A DNA stretch of 6,342 nt from an uncultured Bacteroidota bacterium. Lineage in GTDB: Bacteria > Bacteroidota > Bacteroidia > Flavobacteriales > Flavobacteriaceae. Both the position numbers and the translations under genes were made by a program. Of this stretch, positions 1 through 6,342 are shown piece by piece; position 1 is the stretch's first letter, and the number at the start of each line of letters is the position of its first letter. Location of the stretch: the NCBI GenBank assembly GCA_903920835.1, contig CAIXNQ010000024.1, positions 1 through 6,342 on the forward strand. Direction: 5' to 3'. Below the pieces are notes generated by a model. That model ran no database searches. It was given only the letters and a program-made list of their open reading frames with translations, and had not been told where the DNA came from.

Positions 1-134
1 GGAATATAAACTATGGGTTGGATTCCGAAATCGGGCAGGTATTTAACAAACTTCAACCATCGTTGCACGCCCGGACCTCCTGCTGGTGGCCAATAATAGG
101 TAATTATTAATACTTTTTTTAGATTATCTTTCAA
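1..134 (-). CDS. Glycosyltransferase, N-terminal fragment (runs off the left edge)
   Basis: Reading leftward, this frame encodes a beta strand (KVLIITYYWPP), then a glycine-rich turn (AGGPGVQRW), then LKFVKYLPDFGIQPIVYI. That is the typical N-terminus of Bacteroidota GT-B glycosyltransferases (GT4-like), where the first beta strand and the glycine-rich loop start the acceptor-binding Rossmann domain. Such enzymes act on the cytoplasmic side of the inner membrane and build surface polysaccharide or lipid-linked glycans; the exact sugar cannot be told from 45 residues. The start is uncertain: there is no ATG in any frame of this strand between the in-frame stop at 219-221 and the conserved strand. 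I chose TTG at 132-134, giving MKDNLKKVLII; further in-frame TTG codons lie upstream. The gene is divergent from truA. The family call is firm and the start is weak. Confidence 0.85.
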   Translation of the reverse strand, partial: MKDNLKKVLIITYYWPPAGGPGVQRWLKFVKYLPDFGIQPIVYI

Positions 135-226
135 TGCTTTAATACTTAATTTCGGTGTAAAAATAAGCAATCTTTTCTTAGTAAATTTTGAGATTTTTGA
201 ATCCAACTTCAATTGTATTTATTAAG

Positions 227-234
227 TATCTTTG
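227..234 (+). promoter_or_regulatory. Bacteroidota-type -7 promoter box upstream of truA
   Basis: TATCTTTG is an exact match to the Bacteroidota consensus TAnnTTTG. It lies 39 bp upstream of the truA ATG, which would place transcription initiation near base 240 and give a leader of about 35 nt. No convincing -33 TTTG or TTG lies at the usual spacing of about 19-21 bp: the nearest candidates are 11 and 27 bp away. This is therefore a half-supported promoter for the truA-ABC pair. Confidence 0.5.
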
Positions 235-273
235 CCCAACTTTTCATGGAGGAGTTAAATTCTAATTTATTTG

Positions 274-1032
274 ATGCGCTATTTTATTCAATTATCCTAT
301 AACGGAACACCCTATCACGGTTGGCAAATACAGCCCAACGCACTGAGCGTTCAAGAGGTTTTAAATAAAGCTTTATCAACAATTTTAAATCAGAAAATAG
401 AAACTATGGGCGCAGGTAGAACAGATTCTGGCGTTCACGCTGCCGAAATGTTTGCTCATTTTGATTGCAATGAAATAAATTCGACTTCTAAATTAGTTCA
501 TAAACTAAATAATTATCTGCCCAAAAGTATTGCAGTACAAGAAATTTTTCTGGTAGATGATAACAATCACGCTCGATTTGACGCCAAAAAACGAACTTAT
601 CAATATCATATCAACATTAATAAAAATGTTTTTTTAGAAAACTTGAGTTGGTATTTTAATCAAAAACTTGATGTTGATAACATGAATGTTGCGGCGCAAC
701 TGTTAATAAAATATAATGATTTTGAATGTTTCTCAAAAGTTCATACCGACGTAAACAACTTTAATTGCACTATTTTTGAAGCGTTTTGGAAAGAACAGCA
801 ACAGCAATTAATTTTTACAATTACAGCAGATAGATTTCTGCGAAATATGGTTCGGGCAATTGTAGGCACTTTAATTGAAGTTGGTTTGGGTAAATTATCT
901 ATTCAAGATTTTACTCAAATTATTGAAAGTAAAAACCGTTCCAACGCTGGCGCATCAGTTCCTGCACACGGATTGTATTTGACAAAAATTGAATATGAAG
1001 ATACTATTTTTAAAGATATTTCAGAAATTTAA
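274..1032 (+). CDS. truA: tRNA pseudouridine(38-40) synthase TruA
   Basis: TruA isomerises uridine to pseudouridine at positions 38, 39 and 40 of the tRNA anticodon stem-loop, in the cytoplasm. The 252-residue protein has the usual family length. Visible landmarks, in order, are the N-terminal strand with YHGWQIQ (about 14-20), the catalytic motif GAGRTDSGVHA with catalytic Asp51, the ARFDAKKRTYQY segment (100-111; Tyr109 is the likely counterpart of the active-site tyrosine), RFLRNMVR (187-194) and the C-terminal GASVPAHGLYL (226-236). I start at ATG 274 because MRYFIQLSYNGT matches the family N-terminus; a TTG at 271 directly before it is possible. A GGAGGAG sits about 19 nt upstream, too far to act as an ordinary ribosome-binding site, which is normal in this phylum. 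An ABC transporter follows 44 bp downstream on the same strand, so the two are probably co-transcribed, although no functional link is evident. Confidence 0.97.
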   Translation: MRYFIQLSYNGTPYHGWQIQPNALSVQEVLNKALSTILNQKIETMGAGRTDSGVHAAEMFAHFDCNEINSTSKLVHKLNNYLPKSIAVQEIFLVDDNNHARFDAKKRTYQYHININKNVFLENLSWYFNQKLDVDNMNVAAQLLIKYNDFECFSKVHTDVNNFNCTIFEAFWKEQQQQLIFTITADRFLRNMVRAIVGTLIEVGLGKLSIQDFTQIIESKNRSNAGASVPAHGLYLTKIEYEDTIFKDISEI

Positions 1033-1076
1033 TTCAAAAAAAACAAAGCAAAAACATCATTTTTTTGCGAAATAAT

Positions 1077-2837
1077 ATGAAAGCAAAAGCATTTGACACA
1101 CGTCTTTTTAAAAGAGTTCTAAAATATGCAAAACCCTATCGGTTGCGGCTGAATAGTGTGATATTATTTGCAGCTTCGCTTTCTGTTTTTGCGGCACTTC
1201 GCCCCTATTTATTGAAAGAAACGGTTGACAAATACATCAAAACGCAAGATGCTCATGGGCTATTGTTCTACATCATCATCATGGCTGTTGTTTTGTTGCT
1301 CGAAGTGGTTTCTAATTTCTATTTTGTTTATTGGGCAAATTGGCTGGGACAAGATATTGTGAAAGATATTCGTATTAAATTGTTCAAACATTTACTGAGC
1401 TTTAAAATGAAATATTACGACAATGCTCCCGTGGGTCAATTAGTGACTAGATCTGTTTCGGATATTGAGTCTATTGCAAAAATTTTCAGCCAAGGATTGT
1501 TTATGATTGCTAGCGAATTGATGAAAATGGTGGTCATTCTTATTTTTATGTTCTATATGAACTTTAAATTAACGTGGATTGTAATCATTGCAATGCCTAT
1601 TTTGGTTTTTATTACCCGTATTTTTCAACGTAGAATGCAGGTTGCCTTTGAAGAAGTTCGGAATCAAGTTGCCAACCTCAACACTTTTGTTCAAGAACGA
1701 GTTACAGGAATGAAGATTGTGCAACTTTTCAATCGAGAGGATATTGAATATGAAAAATTCAAAGCAATTAACAGCAAACACAACAAAGCTTGGATTAAAA
1801 CGGTGCTTTATAATTCCATTTTTTTTCCAATTGCAGATATTATATCGTCTTTAACTTTGGGTTGCATTGTTTGGTATGGTGGAATCAATATTCTGAATAA
1901 TGATCATGTCACGACCTTTGGTGATTTATTTTCCTACACGATGTTCATCACGATGTTGTTTAATCCGTTGCGACAAATTGCCGACAAATTCAACGAAATG
2001 CAAATGGGAATGATTGCTGCCAATCGTGTTTTTGATATTTTAGACACCAACGATCAAATTCAAGATGTGGGTACAAAAATTGCACCCTTGTTTAAAGGAA
2101 ATATTCAGTTTTCTAACGTACATTTCAGTTATATTCCTGGCGAAGAAGTAATCAAAGGAATTGATTTGGAAGTCAATTCTGGACAAACAATCGCTATTGT
2201 TGGCGCAACTGGTGCAGGAAAATCGACCATCATCAATCTGCTCAACCGTTTCTATGAAATTGACCACGGAACAATTTCGATTGATGGCGTTTCGATTAAC
2301 GATTACACCCTTTCTTCATTGCGACAACAAATTGCTGTGGTGCTTCAAGATGTTTTTTTGTTTGCCGATTCCATTTTTAATAACATCACGCTTAACAATC
2401 CAAATATCAGCAGAGCAACTGTTGTTGAGGCCGCAAAGACCATTGGTGTTTATGATTTTATAATGTCGCTGCCCAATGGTTTTGACTATGATGTCAAGGA
2501 ACGCGGCGCCATGTTGTCGTCTGGACAACGGCAGCTTATTGCTTTTTTGCGTGCTTTCGTGAGCAATCCAAGCATTTTAATTCTCGACGAAGCAACTTCT
2601 TCTATTGATACTTACTCAGAGGAACTTATTCAGAGAGCGACAGAAACCATTACCAAAAACAGAACTTCAATTGTTATAGCACATCGTCTCGCAACTATTA
2701 TTAATGCCGACGTGATTGTAGTTATGGAAAAAGGAAAAATCGTAGAACAGGGTTCGCACGCCACTTTGATTTCAAAAACAAATGGTTTCTATAAAAAACT
2801 CTATGATTCGCAATTGCTTTTTAATAAAGAAGTTTAG
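1077..2837 (+). CDS. ABC transporter half-molecule, fused permease and ATPase (exporter type)
   Basis: This is a 586-residue half-transporter of the MsbA / MdlB / YheH exporter class, which must dimerise to work. The membrane domain spans residues 1 to about 320, with hydrophobic segments near 25-45, 62-83, 138-160, 163-182, 245-270 and 283-297. The nucleotide-binding domain follows from about 341: Walker A GATGAGKST (376-384), Q-loop Gln424 in VVLQDVFLF, signature LSSGQ (480-484, in place of LSGGQ), Walker B ILILDEATSSID with catalytic Glu505, and switch His536 in IVIAHR. All catalytic residues are present, so an active pump is expected. The substrate (lipid, peptide or drug) cannot be inferred, and no second half-transporter is nearby, so a homodimer or an unlinked partner are both possible. 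I start at ATG 1077 (MKAKAFDTRLFKR); a TTG four codons earlier adds only MRNN. It lies 44 bp after truA. Confidence 0.95.
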   Translation: MKAKAFDTRLFKRVLKYAKPYRLRLNSVILFAASLSVFAALRPYLLKETVDKYIKTQDAHGLLFYIIIMAVVLLLEVVSNFYFVYWANWLGQDIVKDIRIKLFKHLLSFKMKYYDNAPVGQLVTRSVSDIESIAKIFSQGLFMIASELMKMVVILIFMFYMNFKLTWIVIIAMPILVFITRIFQRRMQVAFEEVRNQVANLNTFVQERVTGMKIVQLFNREDIEYEKFKAINSKHNKAWIKTVLYNSIFFPIADIISSLTLGCIVWYGGINILNNDHVTTFGDLFSYTMFITMLFNPLRQIADKFNEMQMGMIAANRVFDILDTNDQIQDVGTKIAPLFKGNIQFSNVHFSYIPGEEVIKGIDLEVNSGQTIAIVGATGAGKSTIINLLNRFYEIDHGTISIDGVSINDYTLSSLRQQIAVVLQDVFLFADSIFNNITLNNPNISRATVVEAAKTIGVYDFIMSLPNGFDYDVKERGAMLSSGQRQLIAFLRAFVSNPSILILDEATSSIDTYSEELIQRATETITKNRTSIVIAHRLATIINADVIVVMEKGKIVEQGSHATLISKTNGFYKKLYDSQLLFNKEV

Positions 2838-2890
2838 TTAGAACAGTAAAGTTTATAATAATTTTTGAAAAGTTATATCTACTTTTAACG

Positions 2891-2917
2891 AATACTTTTT
2901 TTCAAGAACAAAGTATT
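2891..2917. terminator. Weak AT-rich hairpin between convergent genes
   Basis: AATACTTT at 2891-2898 is the reverse complement of AAAGTATT at 2910-2917, with an 11-nt loop. It sits between the stop codons of the rightward ABC transporter gene and the leftward Omp28-like gene, where a shared terminator would be expected. The stem is short, nearly all A:T and has no clean T-tract after it, so termination function is only a guess. Confidence 0.25.
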
Positions 2918-2952
2918 TACAATTCTATTGATAGCTTAAATTTATTTACTTT

Positions 2953-3780
2953 TTATGGATTTTGCTCCATCACTTGACTTTCGTTAGCATTAACAGCTCT
3001 CGAATTAATGGCATTATTGTTTTGATCCGTAACAATTGCTACAAAACTGATATTTGAAGCATTAGAAACTGAAGCAGGAATTGGAACTGAAAAAGATTTA
3101 ATGATTTGTTGACCAACTGTCATACTTTCTGTTATCTGGTTGCCCATTAAAGGTGTAATTGAACTTCTGAGCACATGTTTATGAATATAGTTATGATAAA
3201 TTGGCGAATTAGAATTTCCGAAATAAGAAGAATAATTGGTTTGATCATGAATTAAATTGTTCTCTAACACTAAAACTACAAGTTTTAAACCAGTATAATT
3301 TTGAGCAAAATTTAATTTCACGTCCAGATTAATCATTCCGTTATCAACCACAGAGTTTAAAGCAACTCCAACACCACAATTAGCACTTGTTAAATTAATT
3401 GCTTGGGCAGTATTTGTAACTTCTGGAAACTTCCAAACTGTTGTTCTATTCAATCTCGAAATCGGCAATGCCAGCGGGTCGTTCGGTGAAACCAAATCTT
3501 TCAAAGGCTGGATATCCGCAAAATCATAAGGATCCGGTCCAGAATGAATTGCCACAACAACAGCATCATCTGTTTGTGCTTGAACTTGTTCAATCGCATA
3601 AGCAATTCGGGCACAATTGCCACACCAAGTTCCAGTATAATCTTCTATCAAAACTCTTTTCTTGAAATAACCAGAAACGGGCGGTGCTTTCATATCTGCA
3701 GCTGGAATATTTTCAATAACAACAGTACCACTACAAGATAAAAAGACTAAAAACAAACTATAGATAAAGTTCTTTTTCAT
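2953..3780 (-). CDS. Omp28-related lipoprotein with thioredoxin-like CXXC
   Basis: The 275-residue product starts with a lipoprotein signal peptide: MKKN, a hydrophobic core, then FLSC with lipobox Cys16. It should be lipidated and anchored in the envelope. A thioredoxin-like region follows: KRVLIEDYTGTWCGNC (about 41-56) holds the redox motif CGNC (Cys53, Cys56) after the first strand, and LPISRLNR (about 105-112) looks like the cis-proline loop, Pro106. Cys135 is an additional cysteine. From about 140 onward the sequence is strand-rich and Asn/Ser-rich, with a histidine-rich patch IYHNYIHKHVLR. This layout matches the Omp28 family of Bacteroidota, named for a Porphyromonas gingivalis outer-membrane protein whose function is not well defined. 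A thiol-disulfide or chaperone-like role is inferred from CGNC. It is transcribed divergently from a TlpA-like gene, which suggests a shared envelope redox theme. The start (MKKNFIY) is well supported by the signal peptide. Confidence 0.88.
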   Translation of the reverse strand: MKKNFIYSLFLVFLSCSGTVVIENIPAADMKAPPVSGYFKKRVLIEDYTGTWCGNCARIAYAIEQVQAQTDDAVVVAIHSGPDPYDFADIQPLKDLVSPNDPLALPISRLNRTTVWKFPEVTNTAQAINLTSANCGVGVALNSVVDNGMINLDVKLNFAQNYTGLKLVVLVLENNLIHDQTNYSSYFGNSNSPIYHNYIHKHVLRSSITPLMGNQITESMTVGQQIIKSFSVPIPASVSNASNISFVAIVTDQNNNAINSRAVNANESQVMEQNP

Positions 3781-3932
3781 TAAAACACTAAATTATAAAT
3801 TTATTATTTTGATTTTAAATTCAAAAAAAATGACTCCTTGAGCATCTAAATCAAATAACGCAATACAAATAAAACAAAAAAAACTTTAGTCATAACTAAA
3901 TTATTTATTTATTTGTGGAACAAACATGTTTA
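3781..3932. other. Divergent intergenic region between the Omp28-like and TlpA-like genes
   Basis: About 150 bp of very A/T-rich DNA that must hold the promoters of both flanking genes. I looked for TAnnTTTG on both strands and found no exact match, only near misses such as CAAATAA (read on the plus strand) around 3851-3873 and TTTATTTG at 3908-3915. A short TTTA-like tandem run at 3901-3914 lies just before the TlpA-like gene. No small gene or stable hairpin is apparent. Confidence 0.4.
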
Positions 3933-4412
3933 ATGATGAATAAATTTTTTCTTTTATTACTGCTGACAACAATCGCTATATTTTCTCAAAAGAAACTTCC
4001 AGATTTAAGTTTAAATTCCCTTGAAGGAAAAACCATGTCACTAACTTCGGATTTTTCTGAGAAAGACAAAATTTATATATTTTCATTTTGGGCAACTTGG
4101 TGCGGACCTTGCATTAACGAACTTGACGAAATAAACGACTTGCAAATTGAATGGAAGAAAAACCTAAACTTTGAAATTATTGCTGTGGCAACCGACGATT
4201 CAAAAACTCAAAAACGTGTAAAACCTCTCGTTAACGGAAAAGGTTGGAGTTATAAAGTACTTCTTGACACCAATCAAGATTTTAAAAGAGCCTTGTCTAT
4301 TGCTAACATTCCTTATTTAATTGTTGTTAAAAATAACAGTATCGTTCATATTCAAAATGGTTATACTCCTGGGAGCGAATCAGAATTATACGAAAAACTG
4401 AAAGGATTGTAA
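3933..4412 (+). CDS. TlpA-like exported thioredoxin-fold protein (thiol-disulfide oxidoreductase)
   Basis: A 159-residue protein with an N-terminal signal peptide (MMNKFFLLLLLTTIAIFS, then QKK) and no lipobox cysteine, so it is probably a soluble periplasmic protein. The mature part is a single TlpA/ResA-type thioredoxin domain: LPDLSLNSLEGKTMSL leads into strand IYIFSFWATWCGPC, with redox pair Cys57 and Cys60. EIIAVATDD follows, then the cis-proline loop IANIPYLIVV with Pro127. Members of this family reduce or exchange disulfides in exported proteins, for example in cytochrome c maturation; the target here is unknown. The start is ambiguous: ATG 3933 and ATG 3936 are adjacent, and a GTG at 3915 is also in frame. 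All leave the signal peptide intact. The next gene begins 3 bp after the stop, so the two are almost certainly one operon, and the barrel protein is the obvious candidate partner. Confidence 0.92.
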   Translation: MMNKFFLLLLLTTIAIFSQKKLPDLSLNSLEGKTMSLTSDFSEKDKIYIFSFWATWCGPCINELDEINDLQIEWKKNLNFEIIAVATDDSKTQKRVKPLVNGKGWSYKVLLDTNQDFKRALSIANIPYLIVVKNNSIVHIQNGYTPGSESELYEKLKGL

Positions 4413-4415
4413 AAC

Positions 4416-6092
4416 ATGAAAAAAACTATTTTTACTGCATTATTCTTAACTTTTAATATAGTTTCATTTGCACAACAGAAAGCTAGTGTTTTTGGTGGTT
4501 TCGAATCAAATGCTCAGTGGTATTTAAATGACAAAAGCCTGAAAGATGAATTTAATAACCCAACTGTTCAACCAGAAAATCCTTTGCGGTCGAACAATTA
4601 TCTATTTGTAAACTATAAATACAGCAATTTTTCAGCAGTAATTCAAGCAGAAGCCTACCAAAATGACGCTTTATTGAATCTGAATCCTAAATATAAAGGA
4701 ACGCACCTTGCCACTTATTTTGTTCAATTCAAAAACAAAAAAGTGGATCTGACTTTAGGCTATTTCTATGAACAATTCGGAAGCGGATTGCTTTTTAGAT
4801 CTTGGGAAGACCGTGCTTTAGGATTAAATAACGCCCTTAGAGGCGCACGATTTATTTATAAACCCGCTAATTTCTTAACTCTAAAATCCATCTACGGACA
4901 ACAACGAACTGGTTTTGATGTTGCCAAAAGTAAAATATATGGACTTGATACAGAGCTTTCACTTTCAGATTTATTGAAGCTCGAACAAACTGATTTGTCA
5001 TTAGGATTGACTTATATCGGCAGAGACGAAAAAATGGATATTGAAAATCAAAATTTCAACAACCTAACCAATGGTTTTGGTGGACGAATAAATTATAACA
5101 ATCAATCGTTTTATCTTTCTACAGAATATGACTATAAATCTAAAGATGCCGTGGTTCAAATTGAAAATCAAATCGACAACAGATTTATAAAACCGGGCAA
5201 TGCGCTATTAGTCAACACTGGTTTTTCTAAAAAAGGATTTGGCATAGACGCTACTTTTAGACGGATAGAGAACATGAGCTTTTTTTCTGAAAGAAGTGCC
5301 AAAGGAAATAAATATAACGATCGAATTATGAATTTTATTCCAAGTTTAACCAAGCAACATCATTATAATTTAGCCAATATTTATGCCTATCAAGCCCAAC
5401 CCAACGTATATTTAGTTGATAAAGATGTAGTGAAAGCTGGCGAAATTGGTGGTCAAATAGATATTTTTTATGACGTTAAAAAAAGAACACTTTTAGGTGG
5501 CAAAAACGGTTTGAAGATTGCAGCAAATGTTTCTTCGTGGAATGCGCTTAGTGGCACGTTTTATATCAATACACCTCAAGATTATAATACCGACTATTTT
5601 GGTTTTGGTAAACGTTATTTTACTGATTGCAACACCGAGATTACAAAAAAATGGAACTCTAAATGGCAAACGGTTTTTAGTTACATCAACCAGTTTTATG
5701 ACAAAAAATTAGTAGAAGGTGAAGCTGGAATCATCAAAAGCAATATTGTTGCTGCTGAAGTAACTTATAAATTAAACACCCATAAATCTATCAGAGTTGT
5801 TGGCGAACATCTTTGGGCAGATTATGATAAAAAAAATTGGGCTGGAGCAACCACAGAACTAAACTTAAATTCTAGATTTTCTGTCTATGTTTCAGATTTA
5901 TATAATTATGGCAACGAAAATAGTTACCAACAAAATCATTATTACAATCTGGGTGGTTCGTTCCGTAAAAATGCTTCAAGAATTGCTTTAAATTATGGTC
6001 GTCAGCGTGGCGGATTGGTTTGTGTTGGGGGCATTTGTCGTCAAGTACCAGAAAGCAGTGGCATTTCAATAGCTTTGAGTACTGCTTTTTAA
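4416..6092 (+). CDS. Predicted outer-membrane beta-barrel protein (DUF6029-like)
   Basis: The 558-residue product has a signal peptide (MKKTIFTALFLTFNIVSFA, then QQ) and a mature chain built almost wholly of alternating amphipathic strands with aromatic girdles, such as YLFVNYKYSNFSAVIQAEAY and FYLSTEYDYKSK. It ends in a terminal phenylalanine (ISIALSTAF), as expected for a BAM-inserted outer-membrane barrel. It resembles the uncharacterised Bacteroidota family I know as DUF6029; that name is from memory, and no ligand or transport function can be assigned. The mature protein has three cysteines: Cys405 and a pair, Cys536 and Cys541, in GGLVCVGGICRQVP close to the C-terminus. That pair sits oddly in a barrel, where cysteines are usually avoided, and it may form a disulfide or a metal site. 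It lies 3 bp after the TlpA-like gene and is followed by a strong terminator, which defines a two-gene operon. Confidence 0.82.
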   Translation: MKKTIFTALFLTFNIVSFAQQKASVFGGFESNAQWYLNDKSLKDEFNNPTVQPENPLRSNNYLFVNYKYSNFSAVIQAEAYQNDALLNLNPKYKGTHLATYFVQFKNKKVDLTLGYFYEQFGSGLLFRSWEDRALGLNNALRGARFIYKPANFLTLKSIYGQQRTGFDVAKSKIYGLDTELSLSDLLKLEQTDLSLGLTYIGRDEKMDIENQNFNNLTNGFGGRINYNNQSFYLSTEYDYKSKDAVVQIENQIDNRFIKPGNALLVNTGFSKKGFGIDATFRRIENMSFFSERSAKGNKYNDRIMNFIPSLTKQHHYNLANIYAYQAQPNVYLVDKDVVKAGEIGGQIDIFYDVKKRTLLGGKNGLKIAANVSSWNALSGTFYINTPQDYNTDYFGFGKRYFTDCNTEITKKWNSKWQTVFSYINQFYDKKLVEGEAGIIKSNIVAAEVTYKLNTHKSIRVVGEHLWADYDKKNWAGATTELNLNSRFSVYVSDLYNYGNENSYQQNHYYNLGGSFRKNASRIALNYGRQRGGLVCVGGICRQVPESSGISIALSTAF

Positions 6093-6111
6093 AATACAGT
6101 TGCATCATAAA

Positions 6112-6149
6112 AAAAAATGCTGAAACCTTTATTAGTTTCAGCATTTTTT
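6112..6149. terminator. Bidirectional Rho-independent terminator
   Basis: TGCTGAAAC (6118-6126) pairs perfectly with GTTTCAGCA (6135-6143) around an 8-nt loop. It is flanked by A6 on the left and T6 on the right, so the stem can extend to 15 bp and has a T-tract in either direction. It lies 19 bp after the barrel gene stop and 17 bp past the stop of the leftward T9SS-cargo gene, and so should end transcription from both. Confidence 0.9.
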
Positions 6150-6166
6150 ATTGAAATATTACATTT

Positions 6167-6342
6167 TTATCTTTTTACAAATTTCTGTGCTAACTTTTGA
6201 CCATCAGCAGTAGTAAAATTAATTAAGTAAACTCCTGTACTTAACTTTGAAACATCAACAGATTGATTTCCATTAGTAAGATAATGAGTGCTAATCTTTT
6301 TTCCACTCATATCTAAAATATCCAATTGAACATTTTTTTGAC
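6167..6342 (-). CDS. T9SS type A sorting domain, C-terminal end of a secreted protein (runs off the right edge)
   Basis: Reading leftward, the last 57 residues are visible and end at the stop 6167-6169. They contain VQLDILDMSGKKI, then VDVSKLSTGVYLINF and a basic end, QKFVKR. This is the standard layout of the Bacteroidota type IX secretion C-terminal sorting domain (type A, Por secretion tail): a strand with D(M/L)xGK, then the L(S/P)xGxYxx motif, then a strand ending in a lysine-rich tail. The domain directs passage through the outer membrane and is normally cleaved off. The functional part of the protein lies outside the window, so its activity cannot be named. The gene converges on the barrel gene and shares its terminator. 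Confidence 0.9.
   Translation of the reverse strand, partial: QKNVQLDILDMSGKKISTHYLTNGNQSVDVSKLSTGVYLINFTTADGQKLAQKFVKR

Noticed and set aside
1033..1076. Possible separate promoter or terminator between truA and the ABC gene
   Set aside because: The 44-bp gap is A-rich with a T-run but has no inverted repeat and no TAnnTTTG box, so read-through from truA is the simpler view.
2161..2463. 100-codon plus-strand ORF inside the ABC transporter gene
   Set aside because: It lies in another frame wholly within the conserved ATPase domain, has no recognisable motif and starts mid-gene. The ABC frame explains this DNA fully.
3441..3741. Two plus-strand ORFs of 74 and 65 codons opposite the Omp28-like gene
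   Set aside because: They are antisense to the signal peptide and the CGNC thioredoxin region, which are clearly the coding strand, and have no recognisable features of their own.
3901..3914. TTTA-like tandem run just before the TlpA-like gene, as a phase-variable repeat
   Set aside because: Only about three and a half units in a very AT-rich spacer, which is within chance for this composition and too short to suggest slippage control.
5872..6144. 90-codon minus-strand ORF over the end of the barrel gene
   Set aside because: It is antisense to the conserved C-terminal strands, runs through the terminator hairpin, and its composition shows no domain or signal. It is a shadow of the barrel gene.

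Overview
The window reads as a piece of a low-GC Bacteroidota chromosome, most likely from a Flavobacteriaceae member close to Flavobacterium. The evidence is the AT-rich, Asn/Lys/Ile-rich coding sequence, a TAnnTTTG-type -7 promoter box, weak or absent Shine-Dalgarno sequences, an Omp28-type lipoprotein, and a C-terminal type IX secretion (T9SS) sorting domain.

Layout from left to right. (1) Bases 1-134, minus strand: the N-terminus of a glycosyltransferase that continues beyond the left edge. (2) Bases 135-273: a divergent intergenic region with a good -7 box for rightward transcription. (3) Bases 274-2837, plus strand: truA (tRNA pseudouridine 38-40 synthase), then after 44 bp a complete exporter-type ABC half-transporter, probably co-transcribed. 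(4) Bases 2838-2952: a short convergent gap with a weak AT-rich hairpin. (5) Bases 2953-3780, minus strand: an Omp28-related lipoprotein with a thioredoxin-like CGNC motif. (6) Bases 3781-3932: a divergent intergenic region. (7) Bases 3933-6092, plus strand: a TlpA-like exported thioredoxin followed 3 bp later by a predicted outer-membrane beta-barrel protein resembling the Bacteroidota family called DUF6029. (8) Bases 6112-6149: a strong bidirectional terminator. (9) Bases 6167-6342, minus strand: the C-terminal end of a T9SS-secreted protein that continues beyond the right edge.

The left half is housekeeping: tRNA modification, export and cell-surface glycan synthesis. The right half is a cell-envelope cluster. 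Two exported proteins carry thioredoxin-type CXXC motifs, and they flank or precede a barrel protein that has its own cysteine pair (C536 and C541) near the C-terminus. A shared role in envelope redox chemistry, or in maturation of an outer-membrane protein, is a reasonable inference but is not shown by the sequence. I found no CRISPR array, tRNA, rRNA, insertion sequence, phage gene or defence system. The part most worth following up is the Omp28 / TlpA / barrel cluster.
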